DNA of 64,000 nt from Nitrosomonas sp. (GCA_024281675.1 JAMXAG010000010.1:1-64000), one strand, 5' to 3'. Counted from the stretch's first letter, positions 9,575 to 19,384 are shown. Numbers and translations: made by a program. Notes: generated by a model not told the origin, from the sequence alone.

Positions 9575-10068
9575 GCTAATTCCCCCTAAAATATCAAAAA
9601 ACGAAAAAGATTAAGATTTCGTATCATTATCATACTTACAGTATTGTTTTGTGAGGCTATTATCATTATTTTGCTCACAGCAGATGACAGAAGATAAGGT
9701 AACGATTCTAGAAATTAAATGGTTGTAAGTTAAAATATGATCACTTGAAATTTAAATAACTCAAAAGCTATTATACCAAGTTCATGAAGGAATTATCTTT
9801 CGTGTTATTCTAACGCTGTCATAACTTCAAAAAGTTACCATAATTCATCCGCTTCTATGCAGTTTGTGCAATTTTATTGGACAATTTCTTGGTTATCTCT
9901 TGAAAAACATGTCATGCATCAAAAAGCATGGTTAAAAATGCTTTCATAACCGAATACTTTTCAGTTTGGCCGTATAAAATTATCAATCGGTTTAATTGAA
10001 CGTACTTAATTCAAGTATTTTCTGACTGTCATTGATGAAACAATTATCTGTATTTATGTGGAGAAAAA
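9575..10068. promoter_or_regulatory. prk/ppa divergent intergenic region
   Basis: A 494-base AT-rich region holding the promoters of prk (minus) and ppa (plus). No ORF worth reporting. Two stretches resemble Fur-box halves: TATCATTATCATA at about 9624-9636 and TATTATCATTATTT at about 9659-9672 (GATAATGAT-type on the other strand). Binding is unproven. ppa has a GGAG element before its ATG. Confidence 0.4.
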
Positions 10069-10617
10069 ATGAATCTTGATCGTGTAGGCTCCGGAAATGA
10101 TATTCCTAATGATTTTAATGTCATCATTGAAATTCCAATGAACTCAGATCCTATCAAATACGAAGTCGATAAAGCCACCGGAGCAATGTTTGTCGATCGA
10201 TTTATGTCAACGTGTATGCACTACCCTTGCAACTATGGCTATATTCCACATACGCTATCAGATGATGGTGATCCTGTGGATGTTTTAGTGATTTCACCCG
10301 TACCGTTAATCACAGGCGTCGTTGTCCGATGCCGACCGTTGGGTGTATTACGGATGTGCGACGAAGCGGGTGAAGACGCCAAGCTACTGGCTGTACCCAT
10401 TACTAAACTATGCAATCTCTATGAAAAAATTGCATCTTGCGAAGATTTACCTGAGCTCGTACGTTCTCAGATTTCCCACTTTTTCTCTCATTACAAAGAC
10501 CTGGAAGCAGGAAAATGGGTTAAAATCAAAGGCTGGGACGGTGTGGAATCTGCAAAACTAGAGATTACTTCGGGTATTGAACGTTTCAATTCTACCAAAG
10601 ATAAACCCATGTTCTGA
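10069..10617 (+). CDS. ppa: Inorganic pyrophosphatase, family I
   Basis: 182 residues, typical for the soluble hexameric bacterial enzyme that hydrolyses pyrophosphate from biosynthesis. The signature DGDPVDVLV is near residue 65, with the metal-binding YGYIPHT before it and EDAKLLAVP after it, and KGWDG near the end. GTGGAG precedes the ATG. It stands alone and ends 10 bases from the convergent small membrane-protein gene, with no obvious terminator between them. Confidence 0.95.
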   Translation: MNLDRVGSGNDIPNDFNVIIEIPMNSDPIKYEVDKATGAMFVDRFMSTCMHYPCNYGYIPHTLSDDGDPVDVLVISPVPLITGVVVRCRPLGVLRMCDEAGEDAKLLAVPITKLCNLYEKIASCEDLPELVRSQISHFFSHYKDLEAGKWVKIKGWDGVESAKLEITSGIERFNSTKDKPMF

Positions 10618-10627
10618 TTTCATCCCA

Positions 10628-10885
10628 TTATTGCAGAGGACCTGTACCTGATTGACGCATGGACATTAAAAAGTAAATATTCAATGCAACCATGATTCCA
10701 CCCAAGATCATCCAAATTTTCCCTGCCTTTTTAGCATCTGGATGGTCTTTTCGGTAATAGGAAAAGCCCATTAACAATCCTACCAATGGAAAAATAATCG
10801 TTCCAATGATGACACCAATATTCAGTGTCGTCGAAACAACCGGTTTGTCTTTATTTTCAAAATGATTAGGAGGTCGTACGGTCAT
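10628..10885 (-). CDS. Small two-helix membrane protein
   Basis: 85 residues with two hydrophobic segments (TLNIGVIIGTIIFPLVGLLM and IWMILGGIMVALNIYFLMS) joined by a basic loop (YYRKDHPDAKKAGK). This is the usual layout of short inner-membrane proteins of unknown function. An AAGGAAT element lies upstream of the ATG. No named family is recognised with confidence. Confidence 0.6.
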   Translation of the reverse strand: MTVRPPNHFENKDKPVVSTTLNIGVIIGTIIFPLVGLLMGFSYYRKDHPDAKKAGKIWMILGGIMVALNIYFLMSMRQSGTGPLQ

Positions 10886-10975
10886 ATTTAATGATTCCTT
10901 TCAATTTTTCATGAGTTGTTTTTGATTGACGCAACGTTTAGTTTATCTAAAAAGCAGTACAAAGCATTCCGTGCA

Positions 10976-12148
10976 TTATTTTAACGCAATCACATCTACA
11001 ATCACTGTCGCAGGCTTTTTGTAGCGCTTCGTGCTCGGTGAATCATAACCCACCAGCAAGCTTTGTTTATCGAGCAGCATGATCGCTTCAGCGTGATCCG
11101 TGCCTGGTTCAAATTGTATCCATCGCCCACTATCTTGCTCTAACATCAGTGAGTCTTTTGCTCGCCAGATGAATTTTTCTTCCTGCGAAGAATCTTCACC
11201 CAATGCTTTGATCGCTTTCTTCCAGCGAAAAATCAATGGTGGTGAATCTAATCCCGTGGTCGGACCGGCCAGAATCAGCAAATCATCGCCATGCCAGCAT
11301 AAATCACGAATGCCGTGTCCGGCTAAATCCAAAAAATGACGACGGTATTTCAGGCCATTCGGGCCAATTTTTGCTAACTGCAAGCGATCGGCCTGTGTTT
11401 TCGGTGAATCAATTCGTTCTGGTGCTAATTCCAAAATAATAGCGGTTCCACGCAGCACTGGGCCTCGCATGCCAACCAGAACACGGCCTTTAGGTGCACA
11501 TGCCAAGCCTTCGATATCCACACCGTTATCTTTTCCAGGAACGCCATCACCTCGTAAACAAAAGCGTGCAAATAATGGATCACGGCCGATTTCATCCAAC
11601 AACTCGCTGCTCGTTGAAGTACATTCAAGCTGCGCGGCATGTTTTTTATATTTTGTGCCTTTGTTCTTTTTATCGTTGTTCTTTTTATTCTCGGGAAAAC
11701 GGAATTTTTTATTGTGTTCCTGCTTCAGCTTAATGTACCCTAAAAAAAAGCGATTGGCATCCGAATTCACTTCCGTCAAGCGTTCCTTATTTTGATCCGT
11801 TTCTAATTCCGCTAAAGCTCGACCACGCTTCAAACTATGTGATCCAACCATCCACAACAAGTGGTTTTTACGGTCAAAATCCATGCCTTCCAGATCGATC
11901 TCGATGATGCGAGCTTTTTTACCGTCCGAATCGTTATTGGACGGTGGGATAGGTAAATCAAACCAATCATTGAGTGGAATCAATTGCTCAAACTTGAAAC
12001 GCTTCCCCTCTTTACATTCTTGCAAGCGGATCAAATTAATGCCTTCATCTCCTGCGGCGTATATCGAATCGCCGATGTGCACGAGCGCCGATAACGACTG
12101 AGAAATGTCTTTACCTGTTTCACCAAATTCGAGTCTAACTTTTTTCAT
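10976..12148 (-). CDS. DUF3616 domain-containing protein
   Basis: 390 residues with repeated beta-strand blocks (IYAAGDEGINLIRL, LWMVGSHSLKRG, GVDIEGLACAPKGRVLVGMRG, DLCWHGDDLLILAGPT) like the predicted propeller fold of DUF3616 proteins. The function is unknown. A charged Lys/Asn-rich insert lies mid-protein (KKNNDKKNKGTKYKKH). No signal peptide, so it is probably cytoplasmic. Its ribosome binding site lies in a tandem octamer repeat (12157-12188). Confidence 0.65.
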   Translation of the reverse strand: MKKVRLEFGETGKDISQSLSALVHIGDSIYAAGDEGINLIRLQECKEGKRFKFEQLIPLNDWFDLPIPPSNNDSDGKKARIIEIDLEGMDFDRKNHLLWMVGSHSLKRGRALAELETDQNKERLTEVNSDANRFFLGYIKLKQEHNKKFRFPENKKNNDKKNKGTKYKKHAAQLECTSTSSELLDEIGRDPLFARFCLRGDGVPGKDNGVDIEGLACAPKGRVLVGMRGPVLRGTAIILELAPERIDSPKTQADRLQLAKIGPNGLKYRRHFLDLAGHGIRDLCWHGDDLLILAGPTTGLDSPPLIFRWKKAIKALGEDSSQEEKFIWRAKDSLMLEQDSGRWIQFEPGTDHAEAIMLLDKQSLLVGYDSPSTKRYKKPATVIVDVIALK

Positions 12149-12156
12149 AACACTTA

Positions 12157-12188
12157 CCCTTTATCCCTTTATCCCTTTATCCCTTTAT
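12157..12188 (-). repeat. 4x octamer repeat forming the ribosome binding site
   Basis: Four perfect copies of CCCTTTAT on the plus strand. On the gene strand this reads ATAAAGGG four times, ending eight bases before the ATG of the DUF3616 gene. Each unit contains an AAAGGG Shine-Dalgarno-like core. Copy-number slippage would change the leader, although the nearest core would keep its spacing. Confidence 0.85.
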
Positions 12189-12203
12189 GCAAAGATACCG
12201 TGG

Positions 12204-12998
12204 TTAATACTTGCAAACGCTGGAATCGTTTGTCAAAAAACCGCTCGGCTGTGGACAATGGAGATCAAAACCAAATAATGTTTTAAAAGCAAACGTCGGA
12301 CGCTGCAACCAATCTAGCGATTCTCTATTAATACTATTAGCTTTCAACGATTGCGATTCAAGTACTTCAAAAAAGCGTACCACATCTTCGTAAAACGCTT
12401 GCCGCTTCCAATAATCCACATGGATACCATCCGGCCCAAACCAACGCGGATCTTGCTCATACAACGTAATGTCCTTGCGCGCCGCCAGCGCAACCAAGCC
12501 CGCATGCAATTCACGCGCGCGCTGCACCGTAATATCCCTCGGCAACTGACAAAAAGGGTAAAAAATATTCCGAAAAAACAGATACCGCCTCTCAGTAAGA
12601 CTTTCAATCGATGCAAGCGGCAGATTGGTCATGACGACTTGCGCAGATTGTTGCTGCAATTGATCGATACACCGCTCAATGCTGCTTAAAATTTGTCCGG
12701 GTAATAATTCATACAATATGTCATTACCAATATCTGTCAGCAATGCATAACTGGGTAATGGCTGACTTGCGGCAAGCTGCGTCCATAATCCACTTTCAAG
12801 AATTCCAGGCAGTTTACGCCGCATGACACTGCTGCAAATGCCATACGCACGACCATGACCCACTGCCACTAATACCTCGCTGGGACTATCTAACTGTCGC
12901 TGCATGGCCTGGATTGCCAAACGCAACGAAAGCGTCAAATTACTTGCACCCAATAAAATGATACGGTTTGTTAATGCGGGAGATACTTTTGTTTTCAC
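12204..12998 (-). CDS. SGNH/GDSL-like hydrolase-fold protein
   Basis: 264 residues, GTG start. The N-terminal IILLGASNLTLSL resembles SGNH block I with the GDS replaced by GAS. ALLTDIGNDILYE matches the block III Gly-x-Asn-Asp, and DGIHVDYW near residue 195 matches the block V Asp-x-x-His. This arrangement suggests an esterase or acyl-transfer fold with Ser, Asp and His candidates all present. No signal peptide. The substrate cannot be told. It lies upstream of the DUF3616 gene on the same strand, and the two could be cotranscribed. Confidence 0.5.
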   Translation of the reverse strand: MKTKVSPALTNRIILLGASNLTLSLRLAIQAMQRQLDSPSEVLVAVGHGRAYGICSSVMRRKLPGILESGLWTQLAASQPLPSYALLTDIGNDILYELLPGQILSSIERCIDQLQQQSAQVVMTNLPLASIESLTERRYLFFRNIFYPFCQLPRDITVQRARELHAGLVALAARKDITLYEQDPRWFGPDGIHVDYWKRQAFYEDVVRFFEVLESQSLKANSINRESLDWLQRPTFAFKTLFGFDLHCPQPSGFLTNDSSVCKY

Positions 12999-13123
12999 TG
13001 ATCACTTACCATTTGTAAAAAAACATTTCATCTAAATCTGAAATGGTACCGCAAAACTGAATCGATCTATAAGAATCAAAAGGATGTAGCCTTTAGGTGA
13101 AAATCAAGAATCGTGATTTTGCT

Positions 13124-14038
13124 TCATGTTTTTGACTCATGCATTAATACTTCGGCTTCACGCAGTAAAAAATCCCGAAATGTATTGGCAACATTCGAGA
13201 GTCGTTTATTTTTCCGGTTAACAACATGCCAATAGCGCATGATCGGAAAACTTTGGATATCGAGAATTTTCAGCCGCTCAGTTTCAAGCTCCAACTCAAC
13301 GGTATGCCTCGACATGATACCCAATCCCATACCTGCTTGAACGGCTTGTTTAATCGCTTCAGTGGTATCCGTTTCCATCCCTTTGTTGATTTTGATTTCA
13401 TGGGCGGCAAAAAACCGTTCCATCGCACTGCGTGTTCCTGAACCTGATTCGCGCACTAAAAATATTTCACTCGCCAATCGTTTCACCGCAATATTTTTTT
13501 CTTTACACAAAGGGTGATTTGGCGGAGCAACAACGACCAATGGGTTTTCCATGAAAGACTGGCTATCGATATCTAAGTGGTCGGGCGGTTGGCCCATGAT
13601 TGCCAAATCGATCAAATTATCACTCAGTTGTTTCAGAACCGTTTCACGATTTGAAACATTCAAGCTCACCGTCACACCTGTATAGCGCTGACAAAACTTC
13701 GCCAACAAATGGGGAGCAAAATAATTTGCAGTAGTCACCACAGAAATATTCAGCTTACCGCGCTCCATTCCTTTGAGCTCGTCCAAAGCCACTTCCAAAT
13801 CAGCTAACTGCTGCGAGATCGCGCGGCTATACTGGTAAAGCTCTTGTCCGGCCTCAGTTAAAAAGATACGTTTACCAAGCTGTTCAAACAACGGTAAATT
13901 TATGTTATCTTCAAGCTGTTTAATCTGCATTGAAACAGCGGGTTGAGTTAAGTGAAGTTCATCGGCAGCACGCGAATAACTCAGGTACCGTGCAACCGAT
14001 TCAAACACTTTTAATTGACGTAAAGTAAGGTGCAGCAT
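13124..14038 (-). CDS. cbbR: LysR-type regulator of the RubisCO operon
   Basis: 304 residues. The N-terminal winged helix-turn-helix (LRQLKVFESVARYLSYSRAA, then LTQPAVSMQIKQLE) is followed by a periplasmic-binding-like effector domain. Divergent placement 191 bases from cbbL, plus TNA-N7-TNA elements in the gap, identify it as CbbR. CbbR proteins sense metabolites such as RuBP or PEP to activate cbb transcription; which ligand acts here is not visible. Confidence 0.9.
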   Translation of the reverse strand: MLHLTLRQLKVFESVARYLSYSRAADELHLTQPAVSMQIKQLEDNINLPLFEQLGKRIFLTEAGQELYQYSRAISQQLADLEVALDELKGMERGKLNISVVTTANYFAPHLLAKFCQRYTGVTVSLNVSNRETVLKQLSDNLIDLAIMGQPPDHLDIDSQSFMENPLVVVAPPNHPLCKEKNIAVKRLASEIFLVRESGSGTRSAMERFFAAHEIKINKGMETDTTEAIKQAVQAGMGLGIMSRHTVELELETERLKILDIQSFPIMRYWHVVNRKNKRLSNVANTFRDFLLREAEVLMHESKT

Positions 14039-14068
14039 CTGTCAGCTCACTAAAATTTCCATAAGTAT

Positions 14069-14097
14069 TAACTTATCATAAATATCAGAATAATTGA
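14069..14097 (+). promoter_or_regulatory. Tandem CbbR-type operator
   Basis: Two TNA-N7-TNA elements, TAA-N7-TAA at 14069-14081 and TCA-N7-TGA at 14085-14097, spaced 16 bases apart. Both also fit the LysR T-N11-A rule. A palindrome ATAAGT-ATTA-ACTTAT (14061-14076) overlaps the first. They lie just upstream of the proposed cbbL promoter, as expected for activation. Confidence 0.55.
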
Positions 14098-14098
14098 T

Positions 14099-14127
14099 TT
14101 GTTCTTATAGTTAATTAACGCTATAGT
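14099..14127 (+). promoter_or_regulatory. Candidate sigma-70 promoter of cbbL
   Basis: TTGTTC, a 17-base spacer and TATAGT, about 100 bases upstream of the cbbL ATG and adjacent to the CbbR-type sites. The weak -35 hexamer fits an activator-dependent promoter. Confidence 0.45.
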
Positions 14128-14229
14128 TCACTCCATAGATTCAAGTAGTCATGTTTGTAACGCAACATCCTCTCTTTTCTGTCTAAGCTGTTGACTGGAG
14201 CCGAGTGGAACTTAACTGGAGAAGAAACT

Positions 14230-15651
14230 ATGGCAGCAAAAATATATAACGCTGGTGTGAAAGAATATCGACACACTTACTGGACCCCTGATTATACCCC
14301 GCTGGATACCGATCTTCTGGCATGTTTCAAAATTACGCCACAAGCTGGTGTACCTCGTGAAGAAGTTGCTGCTGCAGTGGCTGCAGAATCTTCTACGGGT
14401 ACCTGGACCACAGTGTGGACCGATCTTTTAACCGATTTGGACTACTACAAAGGACGTGCTTACAAGATTGAAGACGTGCCTGGTGATGACACTTGCTTCT
14501 ATGCATTCGTAGCTTACCCTATCGATCTTTTTGAAGAAGGCTCCGTGGTTAACGTGTTGACCTCGTTGGTCGGTAACGTATTTGGTTTTAAAGCACTTCG
14601 CGCACTGCGCTTGGAAGATGTCCGTTTCCCGATTGCCTACGTCAAAACCTGCGGCGGACCTCCAGCAGGTATTCAAGTGGAACGCGATCGTCTGAACAAA
14701 TATGGCCGCGCGCTGTTAGGTTGTACCATTAAGCCTAAACTAGGTCTGTCTGCCAAAAACTATGGCCGTGCTGTATACGAATGTCTGCGCGGCGGTCTGG
14801 ATCTGACCAAGGACGATGAGAACGTTAATAGTCAACCTTTCATGCGTTGGCGCGATCGCTTCGAATTCGTGGTGGAAGCTTGCCAAAAAGCTGAGCGTGA
14901 AACCGGAGAACGTAAAGGTCACTACTTGAACGTTACCGCGCCAACCCCAGAAGAAATGTATAAACGTGCGGAGTTTGCTAAAGAATTAGGCGCACCGATC
15001 ATTATGCATGACTATTTGACAGGCGGTTTAACAGCCAATACGGGACTGGCTAACTGGTGCCGCAACAATGGAATGCTGCTGCATATCCATCGTGCTATGC
15101 ACGCCGTGCTCGATCGCAACCCGCACCATGGTATTCATTTCCGTGTTTTAACCAAGGTACTCCGTTTATCAGGTGGCGATCACCTGCATTCCGGTACCGT
15201 GGTTGGTAAACTGGAAGGCGACCGTGCAGCAACTCTCGGCTGGATCGATACCATGCGCGATAAATTCATCAAAGAAGACCGCAGCCGCGGCCTGTTCTTT
15301 GATCAAGATTGGGGTTCTATGCCAGGTGTATTCCCAGTTGCTTCGGGCGGTATTCACGTTTGGCATATGCCAGCACTGGTCGCAATCTTCGGTGATGATG
15401 CCTGCTTACAGTTTGGTGGTGGCACTCTGGGTCACCCATGGGGTAACGCTGCTGGCGCCGCTGCTAACCGTGTCGCATTAGAAGCCTGCGTAGAAGCACG
15501 TAACCAAGGTGTTGAAATCGAGAAAGAAGGCAAAGCGATTCTGACCAAGGCAGCGAAAAGCAGTCCCGAACTAAAAATCGCCATGGAAACATGGAAAGAG
15601 ATCAAGTTCGAGTTTGATACGGTTGATAAGCTCGACGTAGCCCACAAGTAA
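14230..15651 (+). CDS. cbbL: RubisCO large subunit, form IA
   Basis: The start is the ATG at 14230 with GGAG in front; an upstream in-frame TTG at 14191 is not supported. 473 residues. The carbamylated lysine lies in LTKDDEN (Lys near 194, with the metal-binding Asp and Glu after it). [11 protein letters not shown] holds the catalytic lysine, HHGIHFRVL the active-site histidine, and [10 protein letters not shown] loop residues. The sequence is of the form IA type of ammonia oxidisers and other chemoautotrophs. The neighbouring cbbQ/cbbO and the absence of carboxysome genes suggest a cytosolic enzyme. Confidence 0.97.
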   Translation: MAAKIYNAGVKEYRHTYWTPDYTPLDTDLLACFKITPQAGVPREEVAAAVAAESSTGTWTTVWTDLLTDLDYYKGRAYKIEDVPGDDTCFYAFVAYPIDLFEEGSVVNVLTSLVGNVFGFKALRALRLEDVRFPIAYVKTCGGPPAGIQVERDRLNKYGRALLGCTIKPKLGLSAKNYGRAVYECLRGGLDLTKDDENVNSQPFMRWRDRFEFVVEACQKAERETGERKGHYLNVTAPTPEEMYKRAEFAKELGAPIIMHDYLTGGLTANTGLANWCRNNGMLLHIHRAMHAVLDRNPHHGIHFRVLTKVLRLSGGDHLHSGTVVGKLEGDRAATLGWIDTMRDKFIKEDRSRGLFFDQDWGSMPGVFPVASGGIHVWHMPALVAIFGDDACLQFGGGTLGHPWGNAAGAAANRVALEACVEARNQGVEIEKEGKAILTKAAKSSPELKIAMETWKEIKFEFDTVDKLDVAHK

Positions 15652-15667
15652 GCAATACATGACTAAA

Positions 15668-15704
15668 GAAGAAGAGCCAATAGTTAATATTACTTTTCTT
15701 CTTC
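15668..15704 (+). promoter_or_regulatory. cbbL-cbbS intergenic stem-loop
   Basis: An 8-bp stem (GAAGAAGA / TCTTCTTC) with a 21-base AT-rich loop in the 79-base gap between cbbL and cbbS. There is no poly-U tail. It may stabilise or process the mRNA rather than terminate it. Confidence 0.35.
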
Positions 15705-15730
15705 ATCTCTCTAAAAATGAGGAATAAATA

Positions 15731-16087
15731 ATGAGCGAAGTAATCGATTACAAATCACGTGTCAGTGATCCAGCAAGCCGTAAGTTTGAGACATTTTCCT
15801 ACCTGCCTGCGATGGCTGACAAAGATATCAAGAAGCAAGTACAGTATTTAATTAGTAAAGGCTGGAATCCAGCGATTGAACATACGGAACCAGAATATGT
15901 CATGGATTCCTACTGGTATATGTGGAAGTTACCCATGTTTGGTGAAACTGATGTAGACCGCGTGCTGTCGGAAGCAGCCGCATGTCATAAAGCCAACCCG
16001 AATAATCATGTTCGATTAATTGGCTACAACAATTTCAACCAATCACAAGGTACAGCCATGGTGATATACCGCGGCAAGACTGTTTAA
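15731..16087 (+). CDS. cbbS: RubisCO small subunit, form I
   Basis: 118 residues with the conserved KFETFSYLP near the start, [21 protein letters not shown] mid-protein region (Tyr/Trp-rich core) and the C-terminal [14 protein letters not shown]. It forms the L8S8 holoenzyme with CbbL. GAGG lies before the ATG. It is followed by a clear intrinsic terminator before cbbQ. Confidence 0.96.
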   Translation: MSEVIDYKSRVSDPASRKFETFSYLPAMADKDIKKQVQYLISKGWNPAIEHTEPEYVMDSYWYMWKLPMFGETDVDRVLSEAAACHKANPNNHVRLIGYNNFNQSQGTAMVIYRGKTV

Positions 16088-16110
16088 GAAAAACGGGTTT
16101 CGTACCCTGG

Positions 16111-16147
16111 AACCCCTTACCTGTTAAAGGCTCGGGGGTTTTTTTTT
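16111..16147 (+). terminator. Intrinsic terminator between cbbS and cbbQ
   Basis: The stem AACCCC (16111-16116) pairs with GGGGTT (16135-16140), with an additional inner CCT/AGG pairing, and is followed by a run of T. It should lower expression of cbbQO relative to cbbLS, either as a full stop or as a leaky attenuator. Confidence 0.8.
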
Positions 16148-16192
16148 GACTAAAATAAAGTACATTTCAGATAGCTATAACAGGAGTTCATC

Positions 16193-16999
16193 ATGAGCGA
16201 AATCATTGATCAATACCGTGTAACCACTGAGCCCTATTACCATCCCGTAGCTGATGAGGTGGAATTATATGAAGCCGCCTATTCGGTGCGCATGCCGATG
16301 ATGCTGAAAGGCCCCACCGGCTGTGGTAAAACTCGTTTTGTTGAATACATGGCGTGGAAATTGAAGAAACCATTGATTACGGTTGCTTGTAACGAAGATA
16401 TGACCGCATCCGATCTGGTGGGGCGTTTTTTGTTGGATGCGAACGGCACACGCTGGCAAGATGGTCCATTAGCTGTTGCGGCACGCTATGGCGCTATCTG
16501 CTATCTGGACGAAGTCGTTGAAGCGCGCCAGGATACTACTGTGGTGATCCATCCATTAACCGACAATCGCCGTGTCTTGCCATTAGAAAAAAAAGGCGAA
16601 CTCATTCATGCTCATGCTGACTTCCAGATTGTCATTTCCTACAACCCAGGCTATCAAAGCTTAATGAAAGACCTCAAGCAATCCACCAAACAGCGTTTTG
16701 GCGCACTGGATTTTAATTATCCTAACCATGACGTTGAAAGTGAAATTGTGTCGCATGAAACGGGTGTATCCACTGAAATTGCTGAAAAACTGGTATCGAT
16801 TGCGGAACGTGCACGCAACCTTAAAGGCCATGGATTGGATGAAGGCATCTCAACGCGTATGCTGATTTACGCCGGTAGTCTCATCGCTAAAAAAGTAGAC
16901 GCGCATGCCGCTTGCCGTGTTGCTTTGGTTCGTCCGATCACCGATGACCCGGATATGCGCGATGCGCTCGATGCTGCGGTCAGCACTTTCTTTAATTAA
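16193..16999 (+). CDS. cbbQ: RubisCO activase AAA+ subunit CbbQ
   Basis: 268 residues of the MoxR branch of AAA+ ATPases. Walker A GPTGCGKT is near residue 41, Walker B AICYLDEV near 103, and sensor I VISYNPGY near 145. CbbQ and CbbO form the activase that removes inhibitory sugar phosphates from form I RubisCO. AGGAG lies before the ATG. It sits between the terminator and cbbO, 57 bases from the latter. Confidence 0.95.
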   Translation: MSEIIDQYRVTTEPYYHPVADEVELYEAAYSVRMPMMLKGPTGCGKTRFVEYMAWKLKKPLITVACNEDMTASDLVGRFLLDANGTRWQDGPLAVAARYGAICYLDEVVEARQDTTVVIHPLTDNRRVLPLEKKGELIHAHADFQIVISYNPGYQSLMKDLKQSTKQRFGALDFNYPNHDVESEIVSHETGVSTEIAEKLVSIAERARNLKGHGLDEGISTRMLIYAGSLIAKKVDAHAACRVALVRPITDDPDMRDALDAAVSTFFN

Positions 17000-17056
17000 G
17001 TGTTGTGATAATTCAGAAATCTATCGATTGTTTTGTAAAAATAAACAGGTGCTCCC

Positions 17057-19384
17057 ATGAGTATTAATCTGGATGACTACAAAGAATTACTGGAAGATTT
17101 AGAACCAGAATCGGTTGAATTACTCAAACATGCATGGCCAGAAGCCGTCAAAACTTTTTCGTCGCGCGGGTTGGATAACTACCTGAAAGGTGCTTCGGCA
17201 ATCCGTGGATTAGGACGCGGACGCAGTCTGGTGGATTGTTGGATCGATGAAGTCCCATTGGTAGCCAAAGAAATTGGTGAAGATATTATCAGCGATCTGG
17301 CGACTTCTGCGCTTTCACTCGCTTCAAGAACTTCCGGCGCAGTGATTGAGCTGGTATTAGCCACCTCCCCCACTGCAGCCAAACGCCTCGGGGATGCGCA
17401 GCTATTTCAGAATTATCTGCAATTCCTGAATACTTTGATTGCACAAGCACCGCGCGGCATGCGCCCAATGCTCAACAAACTGGATATTCTGTTTGGTCAA
17501 CTGACTTTGGGCGGCTTGCGCCGCTGGGCAATGTGGGGAGCGCATGCCCACCGCACGAATTATGAAGAGCAAATCAAATATTTTGGATTGGAATCCAAGG
17601 AATCGCTCGCGGTACTGCAAAAAGAACGCAAGGGCACCCTGTTTGTGGATGTACAGCGCCGCATCAATATGTATCTGCGCGCATTGTGGGCACGTGATTT
17701 TTTCATGAAACCCACCTCCGGTGACTTTGAAACGCGCGAAGGTTACAAACCCTATATCGAAAATTACTTCATTTACTTGCCTGATGCCTATGACAGCCAT
17801 GCGGGTGTAACCGCCACCGAGGTATATCGTGCCGCTGCCGCACACGCTGCCGCACACCTGGTGGAAACCAAACAACCGATTTCTGCGGAAGGATTGAACC
17901 CGATGCAAATGGCGGTCATTTCCGTGATCGAAGATGCGCGCGTCGAAGCACTTGCTATTCGTCGCTTTCCGGGATTACGCAAAACCTGGGCCGCTTTGCA
18001 TACTGCCACGCCGGATATGGCTGTCACCATGGGCGATTATCTCAATCGCCTGGCACGCGCTTTACTCGACTCGGATTATCAAGACAACGATCCCTGGATT
18101 ATCGAAGGCCGTCAGCTTTTTGCAGCCGCACAAGACAAACTGGATACCTATCAAATTTCATGGGACATCGGCGTTCAGCTGACGCATAGTTTTAGAGAAA
18201 AAAACATTCCCTTCGCCATGCTCACGGATCAGCTCACCGCACCGTATCGCGACGACAATCGTTATTTCTGGGAATTTGAGGAATTTGATTTAAACAAATC
18301 CCTATCGGCTGGCTATGAAGCGCCGAAACAAGTACGCAAATACGTCAATGTGATGGAATTCGCCAACGAAGTCGAGGTGGAAACCGCCGGAGACGATGCC
18401 CAGGAAATCTGGGTCATGGGTACCGAATTTTTCCCTTATGAAGATACCGGCGTTTCGTACAACGACCTGGAAGGCAAAGAACCGGTTTCCGCACCCTACC
18501 ACTATTCTGAATGGGATTACCAGATTCAACTGGAGCGCCCTGATTGGGCAACCGTACAAGAAAAACGCGCCAAAATCGGCGACATGCAATGCATTGATGA
18601 CATCGCGCAACAATACAAACGTGAAATCGCGCGCATGAAATTCTTGCTGGATGCCATGCAACCGCAAGGCACGCGCCGCATCCGCAAGCTGGAAGACGGC
18701 GACGAAATCGATATCAATGCCGCGATTCGTTCAATGATCGACATCCGCATGGGCATGCAACCCGATCCGCGCATCATGATGCGCTCGGTACGCAAAGTGC
18801 GTGATATTTCAGTGCTCGTGCTGCTGGATTTATCCGAATCCACCAACGAAAAAGTTTCCGGTCACGACTACTCCGTGCTGGATCTGACGCGCCAGGCCAC
18901 GGTGCTGCTCGCCAACGCCATCAACAAAATCGGCGATCCTTTCGCGATTCATGGCTTCTGTTCGGATGGGCGGCACGATGTGGAATACTACCGCTACAAG
19001 GATTTCGACCAACCCTATAACGAAATCCCTAAAGCCCGGCTCGCCGGCATGACCGGACAACTCTCGACCCGCATGGGCGCGGCGATGCGCCATGCTACGC
19101 ATTACCTAAGACTGCAGAAATCCTCGAAAAAACTGCTGCTCGTCATCACCGACGGCGAACCCGCCGACGTCGACGTCCGCGATCCGCAATACCTGCGCCA
19201 CGATACCAAAAAAGCCGTGGAAGAAGCCGGGCGCTCAGGCATCCTCACCTACTGCATGAGCCTCGATCCGCGCGCGGATCAGTATGTGTCACGTATTTTT
19301 GGTGAACGCAATTACTTAGTAGTGGATCATGTGGAACGACTACCCGAGAAATTACCGATTCTATATGCCGGATTGACAAGATAA
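17057..19384 (+). CDS. cbbO: RubisCO activase adaptor CbbO (vWA domain)
   Basis: 775 residues. The C-terminal von Willebrand A domain has an intact MIDAS: DLSES near residue 590, a Thr-containing GQLSTRMGAAM segment and VITDGEPAD near 695. The N-terminal helical region is typical of CbbO. It couples the CbbQ hexamer to RubisCO. Base composition becomes more GC-rich towards the 3' half, with no break in the frame. AGGTG lies in front of the ATG. Confidence 0.95.
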   Translation: MSINLDDYKELLEDLEPESVELLKHAWPEAVKTFSSRGLDNYLKGASAIRGLGRGRSLVDCWIDEVPLVAKEIGEDIISDLATSALSLASRTSGAVIELVLATSPTAAKRLGDAQLFQNYLQFLNTLIAQAPRGMRPMLNKLDILFGQLTLGGLRRWAMWGAHAHRTNYEEQIKYFGLESKESLAVLQKERKGTLFVDVQRRINMYLRALWARDFFMKPTSGDFETREGYKPYIENYFIYLPDAYDSHAGVTATEVYRAAAAHAAAHLVETKQPISAEGLNPMQMAVISVIEDARVEALAIRRFPGLRKTWAALHTATPDMAVTMGDYLNRLARALLDSDYQDNDPWIIEGRQLFAAAQDKLDTYQISWDIGVQLTHSFREKNIPFAMLTDQLTAPYRDDNRYFWEFEEFDLNKSLSAGYEAPKQVRKYVNVMEFANEVEVETAGDDAQEIWVMGTEFFPYEDTGVSYNDLEGKEPVSAPYHYSEWDYQIQLERPDWATVQEKRAKIGDMQCIDDIAQQYKREIARMKFLLDAMQPQGTRRIRKLEDGDEIDINAAIRSMIDIRMGMQPDPRIMMRSVRKVRDISVLVLLDLSESTNEKVSGHDYSVLDLTRQATVLLANAINKIGDPFAIHGFCSDGRHDVEYYRYKDFDQPYNEIPKARLAGMTGQLSTRMGAAMRHATHYLRLQKSSKKLLLVITDGEPADVDVRDPQYLRHDTKKAVEEAGRSGILTYCMSLDPRADQYVSRIFGERNYLVVDHVERLPEKLPILYAGLTR

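Noticed and set aside
12157..12188. Possible CRISPR repeat
   Set aside because: Four contiguous 8-base units without spacers are a simple tandem repeat, not an array. No other regularly spaced repeats were seen.
17402..17908. 168-codon minus-strand frame inside cbbO
   Set aside because: Entirely antisense to a well-supported gene and without any family motif.
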